In this document: positions 8,549 to 17,290 of the stretch, one piece after another
Layout: every line of letters begins with the position of its first letter
Numbering within the stretch: position 1 is the first letter of the stretch
Origin: JAYOEY01 sp038120295
GTDB lineage: Bacteria; Pseudomonadota; Alphaproteobacteria; MPNO01; UBA2964
Direction: 5' to 3'
Assembly: GCA_038120295.1 (NCBI GenBank)
Contig: JAYOLL010000014.1
Coordinates: 15,072 to 79,071 of the forward strand
DNA length: 64,000 nucleotides
Translations under genes and position numbers: made by a program
The notes under the pieces: model-generated
Told to the model about the DNA's origin: nothing
Databases searched by the model: none
Seen by the model: only the letters and a program-made list of their open reading frames with translations

Positions 8549-9182
8549 CGACCGTTCCTTCAAGCAAGGGAACGAACCTCACCGGCCAGAGCTCCTCTTC
8601 CGACCAGGCCCCCCCATCTGTACGACGCCAGCGCCTCAGGGTCTGCTCTCCGGAACTTCTTCCCACAGGTGCGATCAGAATGGCCGTATCCGCCATCTGA
8701 TCGAACAGAACGCCTGGCACTTCCGCGGTACCGGCAGTGAGGATCATCCGGTCGAAGGGCGCCTGTTCGGGCCAGCCTTTCATGCCATCGCCCCAACGGG
8801 TAACGACGTTGTTGATCCGAAGCGATCTGAACCGTTCTTCGGCGGCGCGCATGAGCTCTCGATAGCGTTCGATTGTGTAGATTCTGCGGCAGATTCTTGA
8901 CAGTACGGCAGCCTGGTAGCCGCATCCGGTGCCTATCTCCAGCACTTTGGAACGTGGTTCCAGCGTCAGCGCCTGGGTCATATATCCGACCACCGATGGC
9001 TGGCTGATTGTCTGGCCATGTCCGATGGGGAGAGCCTGATTTTCGTACGCCTGGTCGTGGAAGGACGGTGGTACGAAAGTTTCCCGGGGTACGCGCTCGA
9101 TAGCTGAGAGGGCGCCGTTATCCGTGATGCCCTGCTGGCGGAGCTCCATGATCAGTCTGATCTTTCGGGACTCGAGCGTCAT
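8538..9182 (-). CDS. pcm: Protein-L-isoaspartate O-methyltransferase
   Basis: Pcm uses S-adenosylmethionine to methylate isoaspartyl residues in aged proteins as the first step of repair. The 214 residues show the substrate-side segment VPRETFVPP and the SAM motif I VLEIGTGCGYQAAVLSRI. The ATG at 9182 overlaps the TGA of serS as ATGA, a sign of coupled translation; the annotated longer frame has no such support. In many alphaproteobacteria surE lies between serS and pcm; it is missing here. A second family member lies at 35418-36074. Confidence 0.94.
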   Translation of the reverse strand: MTLESRKIRLIMELRQQGITDNGALSAIERVPRETFVPPSFHDQAYENQALPIGHGQTISQPSVVGYMTQALTLEPRSKVLEIGTGCGYQAAVLSRICRRIYTIERYRELMRAAEERFRSLRINNVVTRWGDGMKGWPEQAPFDRMILTAGTAEVPGVLFDQMADTAILIAPVGRSSGEQTLRRWRRTDGGAWSEEELWPVRFVPLLEGTVDAG

Positions 9183-10453
9183 TCGGGCGTCAGCCGGTCC
9201 CGACCGTCCATATAGGGACGCAGCGCCTCGGGTACGACGACACTCCTGTCCGCCTGCTGATAGTTCTCCAGCACGGCAATCAGGCATCGGCCGAGAGCGA
9301 CACCGGACCCGTTGAGCGTGTGGATGAACTCGGTTCCCTTCCCGCCTTCCGGACGGAACCGGGTGCGCATGCGGCGAGCCTGAAAATCGCCGCAGTTCGA
9401 GCAGGAGGAAATTTCCCGGTAAGTATTCTGGCCCGGCAGCCAGACTTCGAGGTCGTAGGTCTTGCGGGCGGAGAATCCCATATCGCCGGTCGACAGAACC
9501 ATGACCCTGTAGGCCAGGCCGAGTCTTTTCAGGACTTCCTCGGCAGCGCCGGTCATTCTTTGATGCTCATCCTCTGACTGATCCGGATGGACAAGACTGA
9601 CCAGTTCGACCTTGTTGAATTGATGCTGTCTCAGCATTCCACGGGTATCGCGCCCCGCAGCGCCGGCTTCGGAGCGAAAACAGGGCGTCAGGGCGGTGAG
9701 CCGGATCGGAAGCTGAACCTCGTCGATAATATCGCCGCCCGATAGATTGGTAAGCGGTACCTCCGCGGTCGGAATGAGCCAGAAATCGTTCTCAGTCCGG
9801 AACAGGTCCTCCGCGAATTTCGGCAACTGGCCCGTGCCGAAAAGCGCTTCCGAACGGACCAGTATCGGGGGTGAAATTTCGGTGTATCCGAACTCGGCGG
9901 TATGCAGGTCGAGCATGAAGGCGCCAAGCGCGCGTTCCAGCCTGGCGATCTGACCTGACAGCACAACGAAGCGCGACCCGGAGAGTTTCGAGGCCTTGTC
10001 GAAGCTGATCCCGCCAAGGGTCTCGCCAATTTCCACATGATCCTTCGGTTCGAAATCGAAGACTGGCGGGGCGCCTACGCGGCGCACTTCTACATTGGCA
10101 TCCTCGTTCTCGCCCACGGGGACATCCTCCAGCGGCAGGTTGGGTATCCCGGACAGAGACTCGTTCAACTCTTCATTCAGAGTCCGTTCCTCGTCTTCAA
10201 GAACCTGCATCCGGTCCTTGATATCGGCCACTTCCTGGATCAGTAATTCCGCGTCCTCTCCCCTGGATTTCGCCGCACCGATCTGTTTTGAGGCCTCGTT
10301 ACGCCGTTTCTGCGCGTTCTGCAGTTCCGTCGTTACAGCCCTGCGCCTGCTGTCGAGGGCAATGAGCGATCCCGACAGGGCGTCGGCGCCACGCGTCGTC
10401 AGCGCCTTGTCGAAGACGTCTGCATTGTCGCGTATCCAGCGGATATCGTGCAT
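9179..10453 (-). CDS. serS: Serine--tRNA ligase
   Basis: Class II aminoacyl-tRNA synthetase that charges tRNA-Ser and tRNA-Sec with serine. The 424-residue length is standard. The N-terminal coiled-coil arm (about 28-100), which holds the long variable arm of the tRNA, is visible as a charged helical region. Class II motif 2 is CFRSEAGAAGRDTRGMLRQH and motif 3 is NGSGVALGRCLIAVLENYQ. It is 70 bases after tatC and coupled to pcm by ATGA. Confidence 0.97.
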   Translation of the reverse strand: MHDIRWIRDNADVFDKALTTRGADALSGSLIALDSRRRAVTTELQNAQKRRNEASKQIGAAKSRGEDAELLIQEVADIKDRMQVLEDEERTLNEELNESLSGIPNLPLEDVPVGENEDANVEVRRVGAPPVFDFEPKDHVEIGETLGGISFDKASKLSGSRFVVLSGQIARLERALGAFMLDLHTAEFGYTEISPPILVRSEALFGTGQLPKFAEDLFRTENDFWLIPTAEVPLTNLSGGDIIDEVQLPIRLTALTPCFRSEAGAAGRDTRGMLRQHQFNKVELVSLVHPDQSEDEHQRMTGAAEEVLKRLGLAYRVMVLSTGDMGFSARKTYDLEVWLPGQNTYREISSCSNCGDFQARRMRTRFRPEGGKGTEFIHTLNGSGVALGRCLIAVLENYQQADRSVVVPEALRPYMDGRDRLTPE

Positions 10454-10523
10454 AAATTTCTCCCCAAGGTCCGCGGCGTTATACGGGATTGAACGACTCT
10501 GCGTCCAGAATCAGCAAGCGGCG

Positions 10524-11312
10524 CTATGCAGGCTCCGTTTCGCCGGCTTCCTTTTCTGCCCGTTTCTTCTCGATCATTCGGGCGCCGATAATCGAAACCT
10601 CGTAAAGAACCAGAATTGGCAGGGCGAGCCCGATCTGGCTGATGACATCGGGCGGGGTCAGAACGGCGGCGAAAAGGAACACGCCGACAATCGCGTAACG
10701 CCGTTTGGCGGCCAGCCCCGCGGATGTGACGATCCCGACCCGGGCAAGCAGGATCAGACAGACAGGCAGTTCGAAACCGATCCCGAACGCGAAGATCAAC
10801 TGCATGACCAGCGACATGTACTGATCGACTTTTGGTTCGACCTCTATGGGCAGGGAATCCGGACCGCCGACACTCTGAAAATTCAGGAAAAAGTCCCAGG
10901 CAAGCGGGAAAATGAAATAGTAGACAAGCGCGCCGCCCGCGAAGAAGAGCACCGGGGTTGCGATCAGAAATGGGAGGAACGCCCTTCTTTCGTGCTTATA
11001 CAGCCCTGGCGCAACGAACAGCCATATCTGGGCCGACACGAGGGGAAACGATATAAAGGCCGCCGTGAAAAACGCGACCTTGAGATAGGTAAAAAACGCT
11101 TCGTGCAGAGCGGTATAGATCATGCGCGCGTTTTCGCGATCCATTTGCTCGGCGAGCGGCGCAACGAGAAACGTGAATATTTCCTCGGCAAAATAGAACG
11201 AGGCGATGAAGCAGGCGAAAAACGCCGCCAGTGAATAGATCAGACGGGTCCGCAACTCGACCAGGTGGTCGAGCAGAGGCATTTTCTTCTCGTCTTCTGC
11301 GGGGGTCGCCAT
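10524..11312 (-). CDS. tatC: Sec-independent protein translocase TatC
   Basis: TatC is the polytopic receptor for twin-arginine signal peptides in the inner membrane. The 262 residues contain six hydrophobic helices; the N-terminal segment MPLLDHLVELRTRLI is the conserved TatC signature and contributes to signal-peptide binding. The gene starts two bases after the tatB stop codon, so tatB and tatC are translated together. Confidence 0.97.
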   Translation of the reverse strand: MATPAEDEKKMPLLDHLVELRTRLIYSLAAFFACFIASFYFAEEIFTFLVAPLAEQMDRENARMIYTALHEAFFTYLKVAFFTAAFISFPLVSAQIWLFVAPGLYKHERRAFLPFLIATPVLFFAGGALVYYFIFPLAWDFFLNFQSVGGPDSLPIEVEPKVDQYMSLVMQLIFAFGIGFELPVCLILLARVGIVTSAGLAAKRRYAIVGVFLFAAVLTPPDVISQIGLALPILVLYEVSIIGARMIEKKRAEKEAGETEPA

Positions 11313-11314
11313 CG

Positions 11315-11824
11315 TCAGGTTTCTTTAACCTCGGCCGGCTTCTGACGGGCTGTCTGTTCCGGACCGCTCTTTCCGCTTTCAGCGGCTTCCTTTGGAGAGG
11401 AGTCAGAAGAACTATCTATCTCAGGTAAGATTTCTGTTTCACCGTCCGGGTAATCGAACTCGGAATCGTCGTCCAGGTCGAACTCTTCGTCGGAATCTAG
11501 CGGGTTGTCTTCGAGAAGATGCCTGTCTTCGGTAAAGGCGTCTGAAATTTCCCCGTGAGGGTCTATCGACTGTTCGATTTCGTTGCGGATCGTGCCGACT
11601 TCGTCTTTCAAGCCGATACTTCTCGAGACATCATCTCCGATTTTCTCGAGTTCCACCTCATGTGCGAGGTCGTCCAAGCCGCTACGAAACTCCTGCGCAA
11701 GGCCGCGCGCCTGGCGGATCCAGCCAGAAACCGTACGGACCAGACCAGGCAATTCCCTGGGCCCTACCACGACGATCGCAACGATCACGATGATCAGGAA
11801 TTCCCAACCGCCGATGTCGAACAT
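11315..11824 (-). CDS. tatB: Sec-independent protein translocase TatB
   Basis: TatB forms the substrate-binding complex with TatC. The 169-residue protein begins MFDIGGWEFLIIVIVAIVVV, with the typical single membrane helix, followed by GPRELPGLVRTV, the hinge and amphipathic helix. The remainder is a long acidic, low-complexity cytoplasmic tail (Asp/Glu/Ser-rich), which is usual for TatB in this class. Order tatA-tatB-tatC is conserved here. Confidence 0.95.
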   Translation of the reverse strand: MFDIGGWEFLIIVIVAIVVVGPRELPGLVRTVSGWIRQARGLAQEFRSGLDDLAHEVELEKIGDDVSRSIGLKDEVGTIRNEIEQSIDPHGEISDAFTEDRHLLEDNPLDSDEEFDLDDDSEFDYPDGETEILPEIDSSSDSSPKEAAESGKSGPEQTARQKPAEVKET

Positions 11825-11885
11825 GGCGCGTTCCTGTCTTTAAAAAAGCTTTCTTCGACCCGTACCTGTCGCGGAACGGAAACGA

Positions 11886-12122
11886 TCAGGTCTTGGCGGG
11901 CTCGTCCTTTTTGGCCGCATCGGCAACTTCGGCTTTCGCGGTGGCATCGATTGTCGCCTTGTCACTGCTTTCGTCGGAAACGGCACCTTCCTTCAGGCCT
12001 TTTTTGAAAGAGGTAATGCCTTTCGCGAAATCTCCCATGAGACGCGGGATTTTTCCGCCACCGCCAAACAGTACAAGGGCGACGACAATGATCAGTATCC
12101 ATTCCCAGCCACCTGTGAACAT
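11886..12122 (-). CDS. tatA: Sec-independent protein translocase TatA
   Basis: TatA polymerises to form the conduit for folded twin-arginine substrates. The 78-residue protein starts MFTGGWEWILIIVVALVLF, the membrane helix, and then GGGGKIPRLMGDFAKGI, the amphipathic helix, with an Ala/Lys/Asp tail. The ATG at 12122 is preferred over an upstream start because it places the membrane helix at the N-terminus and has purine-rich AGGAAAGG upstream. It lies 61 bases before tatB. Confidence 0.94.
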   Translation of the reverse strand: MFTGGWEWILIIVVALVLFGGGGKIPRLMGDFAKGITSFKKGLKEGAVSDESSDKATIDATAKAEVADAAKKDEPAKT

Positions 12123-12246
12123 TGTCCTGCCCTTTCCTGCCGCCAACGGCGGCTAATCGCGACCTAAAAAACCGGCGTATCTCCTGCCGTTGCCGTAATT
12201 AATCAGCAGGCGCGTGCGCTATCAAGAAAATTTCTTCCGCAGAGCG

Positions 12247-12987
12247 CTAAATCAGGCCCTTCAACAGGTATCCAATACCATAGGCTATTCCGGCAGCGCC
12301 GAGGCCGATTGCCAGCGTTTCGACGCCCGAACGCCACCAGGATATCAGCGACCATCTGGCCTTGATCGATCCGATAACGAAGAACGTTAATCCAGTGAGA
12401 GAGATGCACAGGATGTTCGCAAGCATCCGCGTATCGGGCGCCTGGAGAATGAGATAAGGAAACAGCGGTACAAGGCCGCAAAGCAGGAAGGCGATGAAGG
12501 TCCCGATGGCCGCCTTGATCGAGGAACGCTCCTGCATGGGCAGGCCGTACTCCTCCGTCATCATGGTATCGACCCATAGTTTCCGGTCGGAGGTTATGAT
12601 CGAGACGGCTCGCTCGAGATCTTTCCCTTCGAACCCCTTGGCCCGGTAGATTTCGCGAATTTCCCTGATCTCCCCCAGCGGATCCCGGTCGATCTGTCGA
12701 TCTTCATGGGCCCGGATGCGGTCGAATTCCTCGTTCTCCGCCTTGGTACCGGTATAGTTGCTGGCCGCCATCGAGAACCCGTCGGCTACGATGTTGGCCG
12801 CGCCAAGAATCAGGATGATCTTGATGGAAAGATCCGCGCCGATAACGCCGGAAACAATGGCGAATGTCGTGACGGCGCCGTCGATGCCGCCATAAATCCA
12901 GTCGCGCAGATAGCTTGCCTCGTTGGTGTCTTCGAGGCGTTCCCGAATAGCTTCGGCGGAATGATCGTGAACAATGTCAGCGCACAT
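12247..12987 (-). CDS. VIT1/CCC1 family metal transporter
   Basis: A 246-residue membrane protein of the VIT1/CCC1 family, which moves ferrous iron or manganese. The N-terminal IYGGIDGAVTTFAIVSGVIGA is the family signature, followed by GFSMAASNYTGTKAENEEF; the charged middle region with many Glu and Asp residues matches the cytoplasmic metal-binding domain, and three hydrophobic segments close the protein. It lies between scpB and tatA, an insertion in an otherwise conserved gene run. The direction of transport and the metal cannot be read from sequence. Confidence 0.88.
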   Translation of the reverse strand: MCADIVHDHSAEAIRERLEDTNEASYLRDWIYGGIDGAVTTFAIVSGVIGADLSIKIILILGAANIVADGFSMAASNYTGTKAENEEFDRIRAHEDRQIDRDPLGEIREIREIYRAKGFEGKDLERAVSIITSDRKLWVDTMMTEEYGLPMQERSSIKAAIGTFIAFLLCGLVPLFPYLILQAPDTRMLANILCISLTGLTFFVIGSIKARWSLISWWRSGVETLAIGLGAAGIAYGIGYLLKGLI

Positions 12988-13050
12988 GCAAACAGAATAC
13001 GCTTCAAATCGCCCGGAAGCGACTGATTCAGTGCAACCGGATGAGAAAAA

Positions 13051-13821
13051 TCAGAAAGCTTCGGGCGGTTCGTTTTCGTCTTCTTCGTGAAGCGGTTCTG
13101 CCGATTCCGGGACGTCGTCATCTGTCGCAGAATCCTCCGGTCCGTCCGGGGCCTGCTCGTCGTCTCCCTTCATGGTCGAGAGTTCGCCGAAGATCGTGCG
13201 GGTCGACCTGGAATCGAGCAGTCCGGCCGCCTTGAGTTCGTCGAGTCCTGGAAGATCGCCGATCTCGCCCAGGCTGAAATGGTCGAGAAATTCCTGGCTG
13301 GTCCCCCAGGTTACCGGACGACCGGGTGTGCGCCTCCTTCCGACCGGCCGGATCCAGCCGATTTCGAGCAGCGTATCAAGCGTTCCCTTGCTCAGGGCGA
13401 CACCCCGGATTTCCTCGATTTCTCCCCGGGTGACCGGCTGGTGATAGGCAATGATCGCCAGGGTCTCGACAGCCGCACGGGAGGGCTTCCGCGAAACGGT
13501 GATTTCGATTTCAAGCGCGTCGGCAAGGTCGGGCGCCGTCCGGAACGCCCAGCGTCCGCCCGCCTTGATAAGATTGACGCCCCTGTCGCGATATTCCTCG
13601 CCAAGGCGCACGATCAGGTCCGCCAGGTCGACGCCGTCGGGCAGCCGTTCGGAGAGCCAGGCTTCGGTTACCGGTTCCGGTGCGGCGAAGAGAAGCGCTT
13701 CGAGCAACCGCAACGTCTGATCCGCAGGCTGTTTCTCAGGCTGTTCCATTGTTGTTTCTTGACCTGTTTCCTGATCCTGTTCGTCCTCGACGACCTCGCG
13801 AGGCGTTATCAACCCGTCCAT
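13051..13821 (-). CDS. scpB: Segregation and condensation protein ScpB
   Basis: ScpB is a winged-helix kleisin-associated subunit of the SMC-ScpAB condensin. The 256-residue protein shows LRLLEALLFAAPEPVTEAWL at the start of the core and the second winged helix VETLAIIAYHQPVTRGEIEEIRG, both diagnostic. The N-terminal 25 residues and the C-terminal 60 residues are acidic extensions rich in Glu and Asp. It begins six bases after scpA. Confidence 0.94.
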   Translation of the reverse strand: MDGLITPREVVEDEQDQETGQETTMEQPEKQPADQTLRLLEALLFAAPEPVTEAWLSERLPDGVDLADLIVRLGEEYRDRGVNLIKAGGRWAFRTAPDLADALEIEITVSRKPSRAAVETLAIIAYHQPVTRGEIEEIRGVALSKGTLDTLLEIGWIRPVGRRRTPGRPVTWGTSQEFLDHFSLGEIGDLPGLDELKAAGLLDSRSTRTIFGELSTMKGDDEQAPDGPEDSATDDDVPESAEPLHEEDENEPPEAF

Positions 13822-13827
13822 GGCACC

Positions 13828-14643
13828 CTACTCCACCTGATGACCGGAAAGTTTCTGGTTATCGTTCTGCGCGCGTGAGCGCAGATAAATCGGGCCGAAA
13901 ACGCCCGCCTGGCGTAACTCAAGCCTTCCCGATTTGGCAAGTTCGAGGCTTGCGGCAAATGTCGAGGCAAGCGCAGACTTCCGCACGAAACCGGTTCCTC
14001 GGATGCCGTCCGGCAGAAACGCTTCGAGCGTCTTCCAGTCGGGTAAGCGGCCAAGGATGGCCTCGAGCCGCTCCAGCGCATCGTCGACGGAATATATCTC
14101 GCTCGCCGTAATCTCCAGAGGGCCGCTCTGGTGACGTTTCTGCTGATCGCCATACGCCTTGAGAAGTTCGTAGAGCGACAGCTCGTATACCGGGATACGC
14201 CGGATTTTGACGCCTTCGGGTTTGCCGCGGGAAAACACATCCCTCCCGAGCCGGGGAAGCTGCAGGATGTTTTCACCGGCTGTTCGCATCGATTCCAGGC
14301 GACGGAGCTGAAATGCCAGTGCTTCGGCCATTTCCGGGCCCGATGGATCCTCGTCTTCTTCTTCCGCCGGCAGAAGAAGGCGGGATTTGAGATAGGCCAG
14401 CCACGCCGCCATAACGAGGTAATCGGCGGCGATTTCGAGTCGTAACCGGCGGGCTTCGTCGATAAAGGCCAGATACTGCTCCGCCAGCGCCAGGATGGAG
14501 ATGTGCAGGAGGTCGACCTTCTGCTGACGCGCCAACGCCAGAAGAACATCGATCGGACCTTCGTAGCCTTCGAGATCGACAACCAGATCGCCGTCATTCC
14601 GCTGCGGCGTTTCGGTTTCGAAGGGATCCGTTTCTGTCGTCAT
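13828..14643 (-). CDS. scpA: Segregation and condensation protein ScpA
   Basis: ScpA is the kleisin that bridges the SMC dimer. The N-terminal segment LEGYEGPIDVLLALARQQKVD, with ILALAEQYLAF after it, is typical of the SMC-head-binding domain; a C-terminal winged helix closes the 271-residue protein. I place the start at ATG 14643, giving MTTETDPFE; a longer open frame reaches 14796 but would run into the site-2 protease gene and has atypical sequence. The ribosome site at the chosen start is weak. Confidence 0.92.
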   Translation of the reverse strand: MTTETDPFETETPQRNDGDLVVDLEGYEGPIDVLLALARQQKVDLLHISILALAEQYLAFIDEARRLRLEIAADYLVMAAWLAYLKSRLLLPAEEEDEDPSGPEMAEALAFQLRRLESMRTAGENILQLPRLGRDVFSRGKPEGVKIRRIPVYELSLYELLKAYGDQQKRHQSGPLEITASEIYSVDDALERLEAILGRLPDWKTLEAFLPDGIRGTGFVRKSALASTFAASLELAKSGRLELRQAGVFGPIYLRSRAQNDNQKLSGHQVE

Positions 14644-14687
14644 GCGTTCGGTCGCTACCCTGCAGGTTTCGATCGTCTGTGTCGGCT

Positions 14688-15368
14688 TCAATGGGGGCCG
14701 AAGACTGTCATGATAAACCCATAAAGGGCATTGACCGGCCCCTGAACCAGCCAGCCGAGGATATCGATTTTCAGCCCGATATACTGGCCTGCCCATGGCA
14801 CGACGAACAGTAGCAAGATTACTATTAAAAGACCGATTCGTTCCAGACGGGCGAGTTGATATGCAAGCGGCGATGGCAATAGTCCGACGGCCACCCGGCC
14901 CCCGTCCAGTGGCGGGAGCGGAAGCATGTTGAAGGCGGCGAGAGCCAGGTTGATCAGAACCGAATTGATCAGGTTGCGGGCTGCCCAGGCTTCGGATTCA
15001 ACGGGAAGCATCGGGACGACGTGAAGGAGCAGCGCCGAGACAGCGGCCAGCGCCAGATTGATACCCGGTCCGGCGGCGGCAACCCAGATCATGTCCTGCT
15101 TCGGACGTCGCAAATTCATGAAATCGACGGGGACGGGCTTGGCCCAGCCGAACAGGAACGGCGCCCGCGTCAGGAGCAGGATCGCAGGCAGGACGACCGT
15201 TCCGAAGAGGTCGATATGTTTCCATGGCAAAAACGTGACTCGTCCCTCGACTTTTGCCGTGTCGTCTCCAAGACGCCAGGCGACATAGCCATGAGCCGCC
15301 TCGTGAAACGTGATTGCAATCAGGACAGGCAGAAACCAGACGGACAGCTGATCGAGAATTTCAGGCAT
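14688..15368 (-). CDS. Site-2 protease family (M50) membrane protein
   Basis: An intramembrane zinc metalloprotease of 226 residues. The zinc-binding HExxH motif is ITFHEAAHGYVAWRLGD in the first membrane helix, and the third ligand segment is NMLPLPPLDGGRVAVGLLP, the NPxPPxDG-type motif. Four to five further hydrophobic segments are present. No PDZ domain is visible, so it belongs to the short M50 group rather than to RseP. The start lies eight bases inside nagZ. A role in cleavage of a membrane-anchored regulator is possible but not shown. Confidence 0.9.
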   Translation of the reverse strand: MPEILDQLSVWFLPVLIAITFHEAAHGYVAWRLGDDTAKVEGRVTFLPWKHIDLFGTVVLPAILLLTRAPFLFGWAKPVPVDFMNLRRPKQDMIWVAAAGPGINLALAAVSALLLHVVPMLPVESEAWAARNLINSVLINLALAAFNMLPLPPLDGGRVAVGLLPSPLAYQLARLERIGLLIVILLLFVVPWAGQYIGLKIDILGWLVQGPVNALYGFIMTVFGPH

Positions 15369-16416
15369 CGCTTTCGCGCGTCTCCATCATCAGGGCATCG
15401 AACTCCCGGAGCATGTCATCGAATTCCGGTTTTTCCGAGGCGTTGCCATCCAGACGCATCGCTTCGGCGTATTGCGCCCTGCCCTCTGCATCGGGCGTCA
15501 TGGGCGACACACCGTCTGCGGCCTCTTTCATTTCGTCGAGATTACCGGAGCAGTGAAGTGTGAGGTCGCACCCGGCCGACAGGCAGGCAGAGGCCCTTTC
15601 CGCATAATTCCCGACAAGCGCTTCCATGCCGATATCATCGGAAAGAAGGACCCCTCCGAAACCGATTTCCGAACGCATAACTTTCTCGATAACGGTCCCG
15701 GATACGGTTGCCGGGCGCGCCGGGTCGATCGCGCTGTAAACGACGTGTGCAGTCATGGCCCACGGCTGGTCCTGCAGCGCCCGAAACGGTTCGAAATCCG
15801 TTCTGCGTAACTCTTCAAGCGGGGCGTCTACCACGGGAAGCTCCTTGTGACTGTCAACTTTCGCTCGGCCGTGTCCGGGCAGATGCTTTATGACAGGCAG
15901 AATTCCTTCGGAAAGCAGCCCTTCGCAGATCGCCCGTCCCAGAACGGAGACGGTTTCGGGGTCGCGTCCCAGCGCCCGGTCGCCGATAATATCGTGAGCA
16001 TCGGCAGCAGGAATATCGAGGACCGGCAGACAGTCGATCGTAATACCGAGTGCGGCAAGCTCCCTGCCGATCAGACGAGCATTGAGAAATGCGGCGCGCG
16101 TCGCCTTCTCTCTCGAGTTTCGGGCCAGCTCGGCGATTCTTCCCTGTGCTGGCGGGTGCCGCCAGTGCGGCGCCCGCAAGCGGGCGACACGTCCGCCCTC
16201 CTGATCGATCAGCACCGGCGCGTCGCGGCGTTGCACAGCCGCTCGAAGGTCCTCTACAAGACAGGCGACCTGATCGGGAGTCTCGCAGTTTCGGGCAAAC
16301 AGAATAAATCCGAACGGGTCGACCGACCGGAAAAAATCGCGTTCTTCTTCTTCCAGCACCAGCCCGGCGCACCCGAAGATAATGGCTCGGGGCGGTCTTC
16401 GGTCAGGGACGGACAA
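15361..16416 (-). CDS. nagZ: Beta-N-acetylhexosaminidase NagZ
   Basis: Family GH3 cytoplasmic hydrolase that removes N-acetylglucosamine from anhydromuropeptides in peptidoglycan recycling. The 351 residues show LIDQEGGRVARLRAPHW near residue 68 and KHLPGHGRAKVDSHKELPVVD, the NagZ loop carrying the catalytic His-Asp dyad, and LLSDDIGMEAL with the nucleophile Asp. It overlaps the SPOR gene by 14 bases and the M50 gene by 8 bases, in the classic argS-SPOR-nagZ-scpAB order. Confidence 0.95.
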   Translation of the reverse strand: MSVPDRRPPRAIIFGCAGLVLEEEERDFFRSVDPFGFILFARNCETPDQVACLVEDLRAAVQRRDAPVLIDQEGGRVARLRAPHWRHPPAQGRIAELARNSREKATRAAFLNARLIGRELAALGITIDCLPVLDIPAADAHDIIGDRALGRDPETVSVLGRAICEGLLSEGILPVIKHLPGHGRAKVDSHKELPVVDAPLEELRRTDFEPFRALQDQPWAMTAHVVYSAIDPARPATVSGTVIEKVMRSEIGFGGVLLSDDIGMEALVGNYAERASACLSAGCDLTLHCSGNLDEMKEAADGVSPMTPDAEGRAQYAEAMRLDGNASEKPEFDDMLREFDALMMETRESDA

Positions 16417-17290
16417 CGAGACACCCTACCTTGCGGGCATTCGCTTTGGCGCAAAGAGAACGGGCGCTCGCAGAATCCTTCAGCGGTCCGGCCTGGAGGC
16501 GGAAATACGTGCCTTTGCCCCTTATTTCGACCCGTTCGAGGTTCATGGTCAGGCCACCGAAAAGATCGGTGTGTTTGCGCCGGAGGCTGTCCCAGGCCGA
16601 TCTTCCGCCCGCCTCCGACCGGAGCGATGCAATCTGGATTTTCCATCCGCTGACGGTCTGTGGCGGAGCCGCGACGGGACGGGGGCGAGCGGGCGTCGTC
16701 GCCTGCTTCGGTTCCGGAGGCGGTGGAGGACGGGTTTCCGTCACGGGTTTCGGGACGGACGGGACCGGCGGTGGCTCTGCGATTTTGGTTGGCGGAGGCG
16801 CTGCAGGCGTTTTACGCGGCGTCAGCGGAATCGGTTTTCCGGTTGCGTCATCTGCGCTGGCGGTTGGCGAAGTTGCTGGAGACATAGGGGACTCCCCCTG
16901 CCCCGTCTTGATTTCAGACGCCGATGCAGGAAGTGGCGGTGGTTTCGGCGCCACAGGTTCCGGCGGTGGAAGGAGCTTTTCTACCTTGTTGGCGTCCGGT
17001 TTTCCGCCAAGCCGGTCGTAGATTTCCTTGTCCTGATGCGGAATGGCCATGCCGCCGGGCTTTTCGGGGCGAATGCGCGTCGGGCCTTCCTGCGCTTTCA
17101 CGATCGGCGCGATCTTGTCTTTGGCTGTCTGGGTTCCCCGATCGTACGAATAGACGACGACAACCGCGAACCCGCCGAGCGCGGCAAGAGCGATCAGCAA
17201 TGTCAGAATACGTCGGCCCCAGTTTCCGCTTCCTTCGGTTTTGCTGGCGATCGGGCGGTCCCTTGCGTCAACGTCAAGCTGATCGGCCAT
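16403..17290 (-). CDS. SPOR domain cell-division-associated protein
   Basis: A single-pass inner-membrane protein of 295 residues. A cytoplasmic N-terminus (about 25 residues) is followed by a membrane helix LTLLIALAALGGFAVVVVY, a Pro- and Ala-rich periplasmic linker of about 150 residues, and a C-terminal SPOR domain of about 75 residues starting SGWKIQIASLRSEAGG. SPOR domains bind denuded glycan strands at the division septum, so the protein probably localises there; its exact role is unknown. The ATG overlaps the argS stop codon by one base (TAATG). Confidence 0.88.
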   Translation of the reverse strand: MADQLDVDARDRPIASKTEGSGNWGRRILTLLIALAALGGFAVVVVYSYDRGTQTAKDKIAPIVKAQEGPTRIRPEKPGGMAIPHQDKEIYDRLGGKPDANKVEKLLPPPEPVAPKPPPLPASASEIKTGQGESPMSPATSPTASADDATGKPIPLTPRKTPAAPPPTKIAEPPPVPSVPKPVTETRPPPPPEPKQATTPARPRPVAAPPQTVSGWKIQIASLRSEAGGRSAWDSLRRKHTDLFGGLTMNLERVEIRGKGTYFRLQAGPLKDSASARSLCAKANARKVGCLVVRP

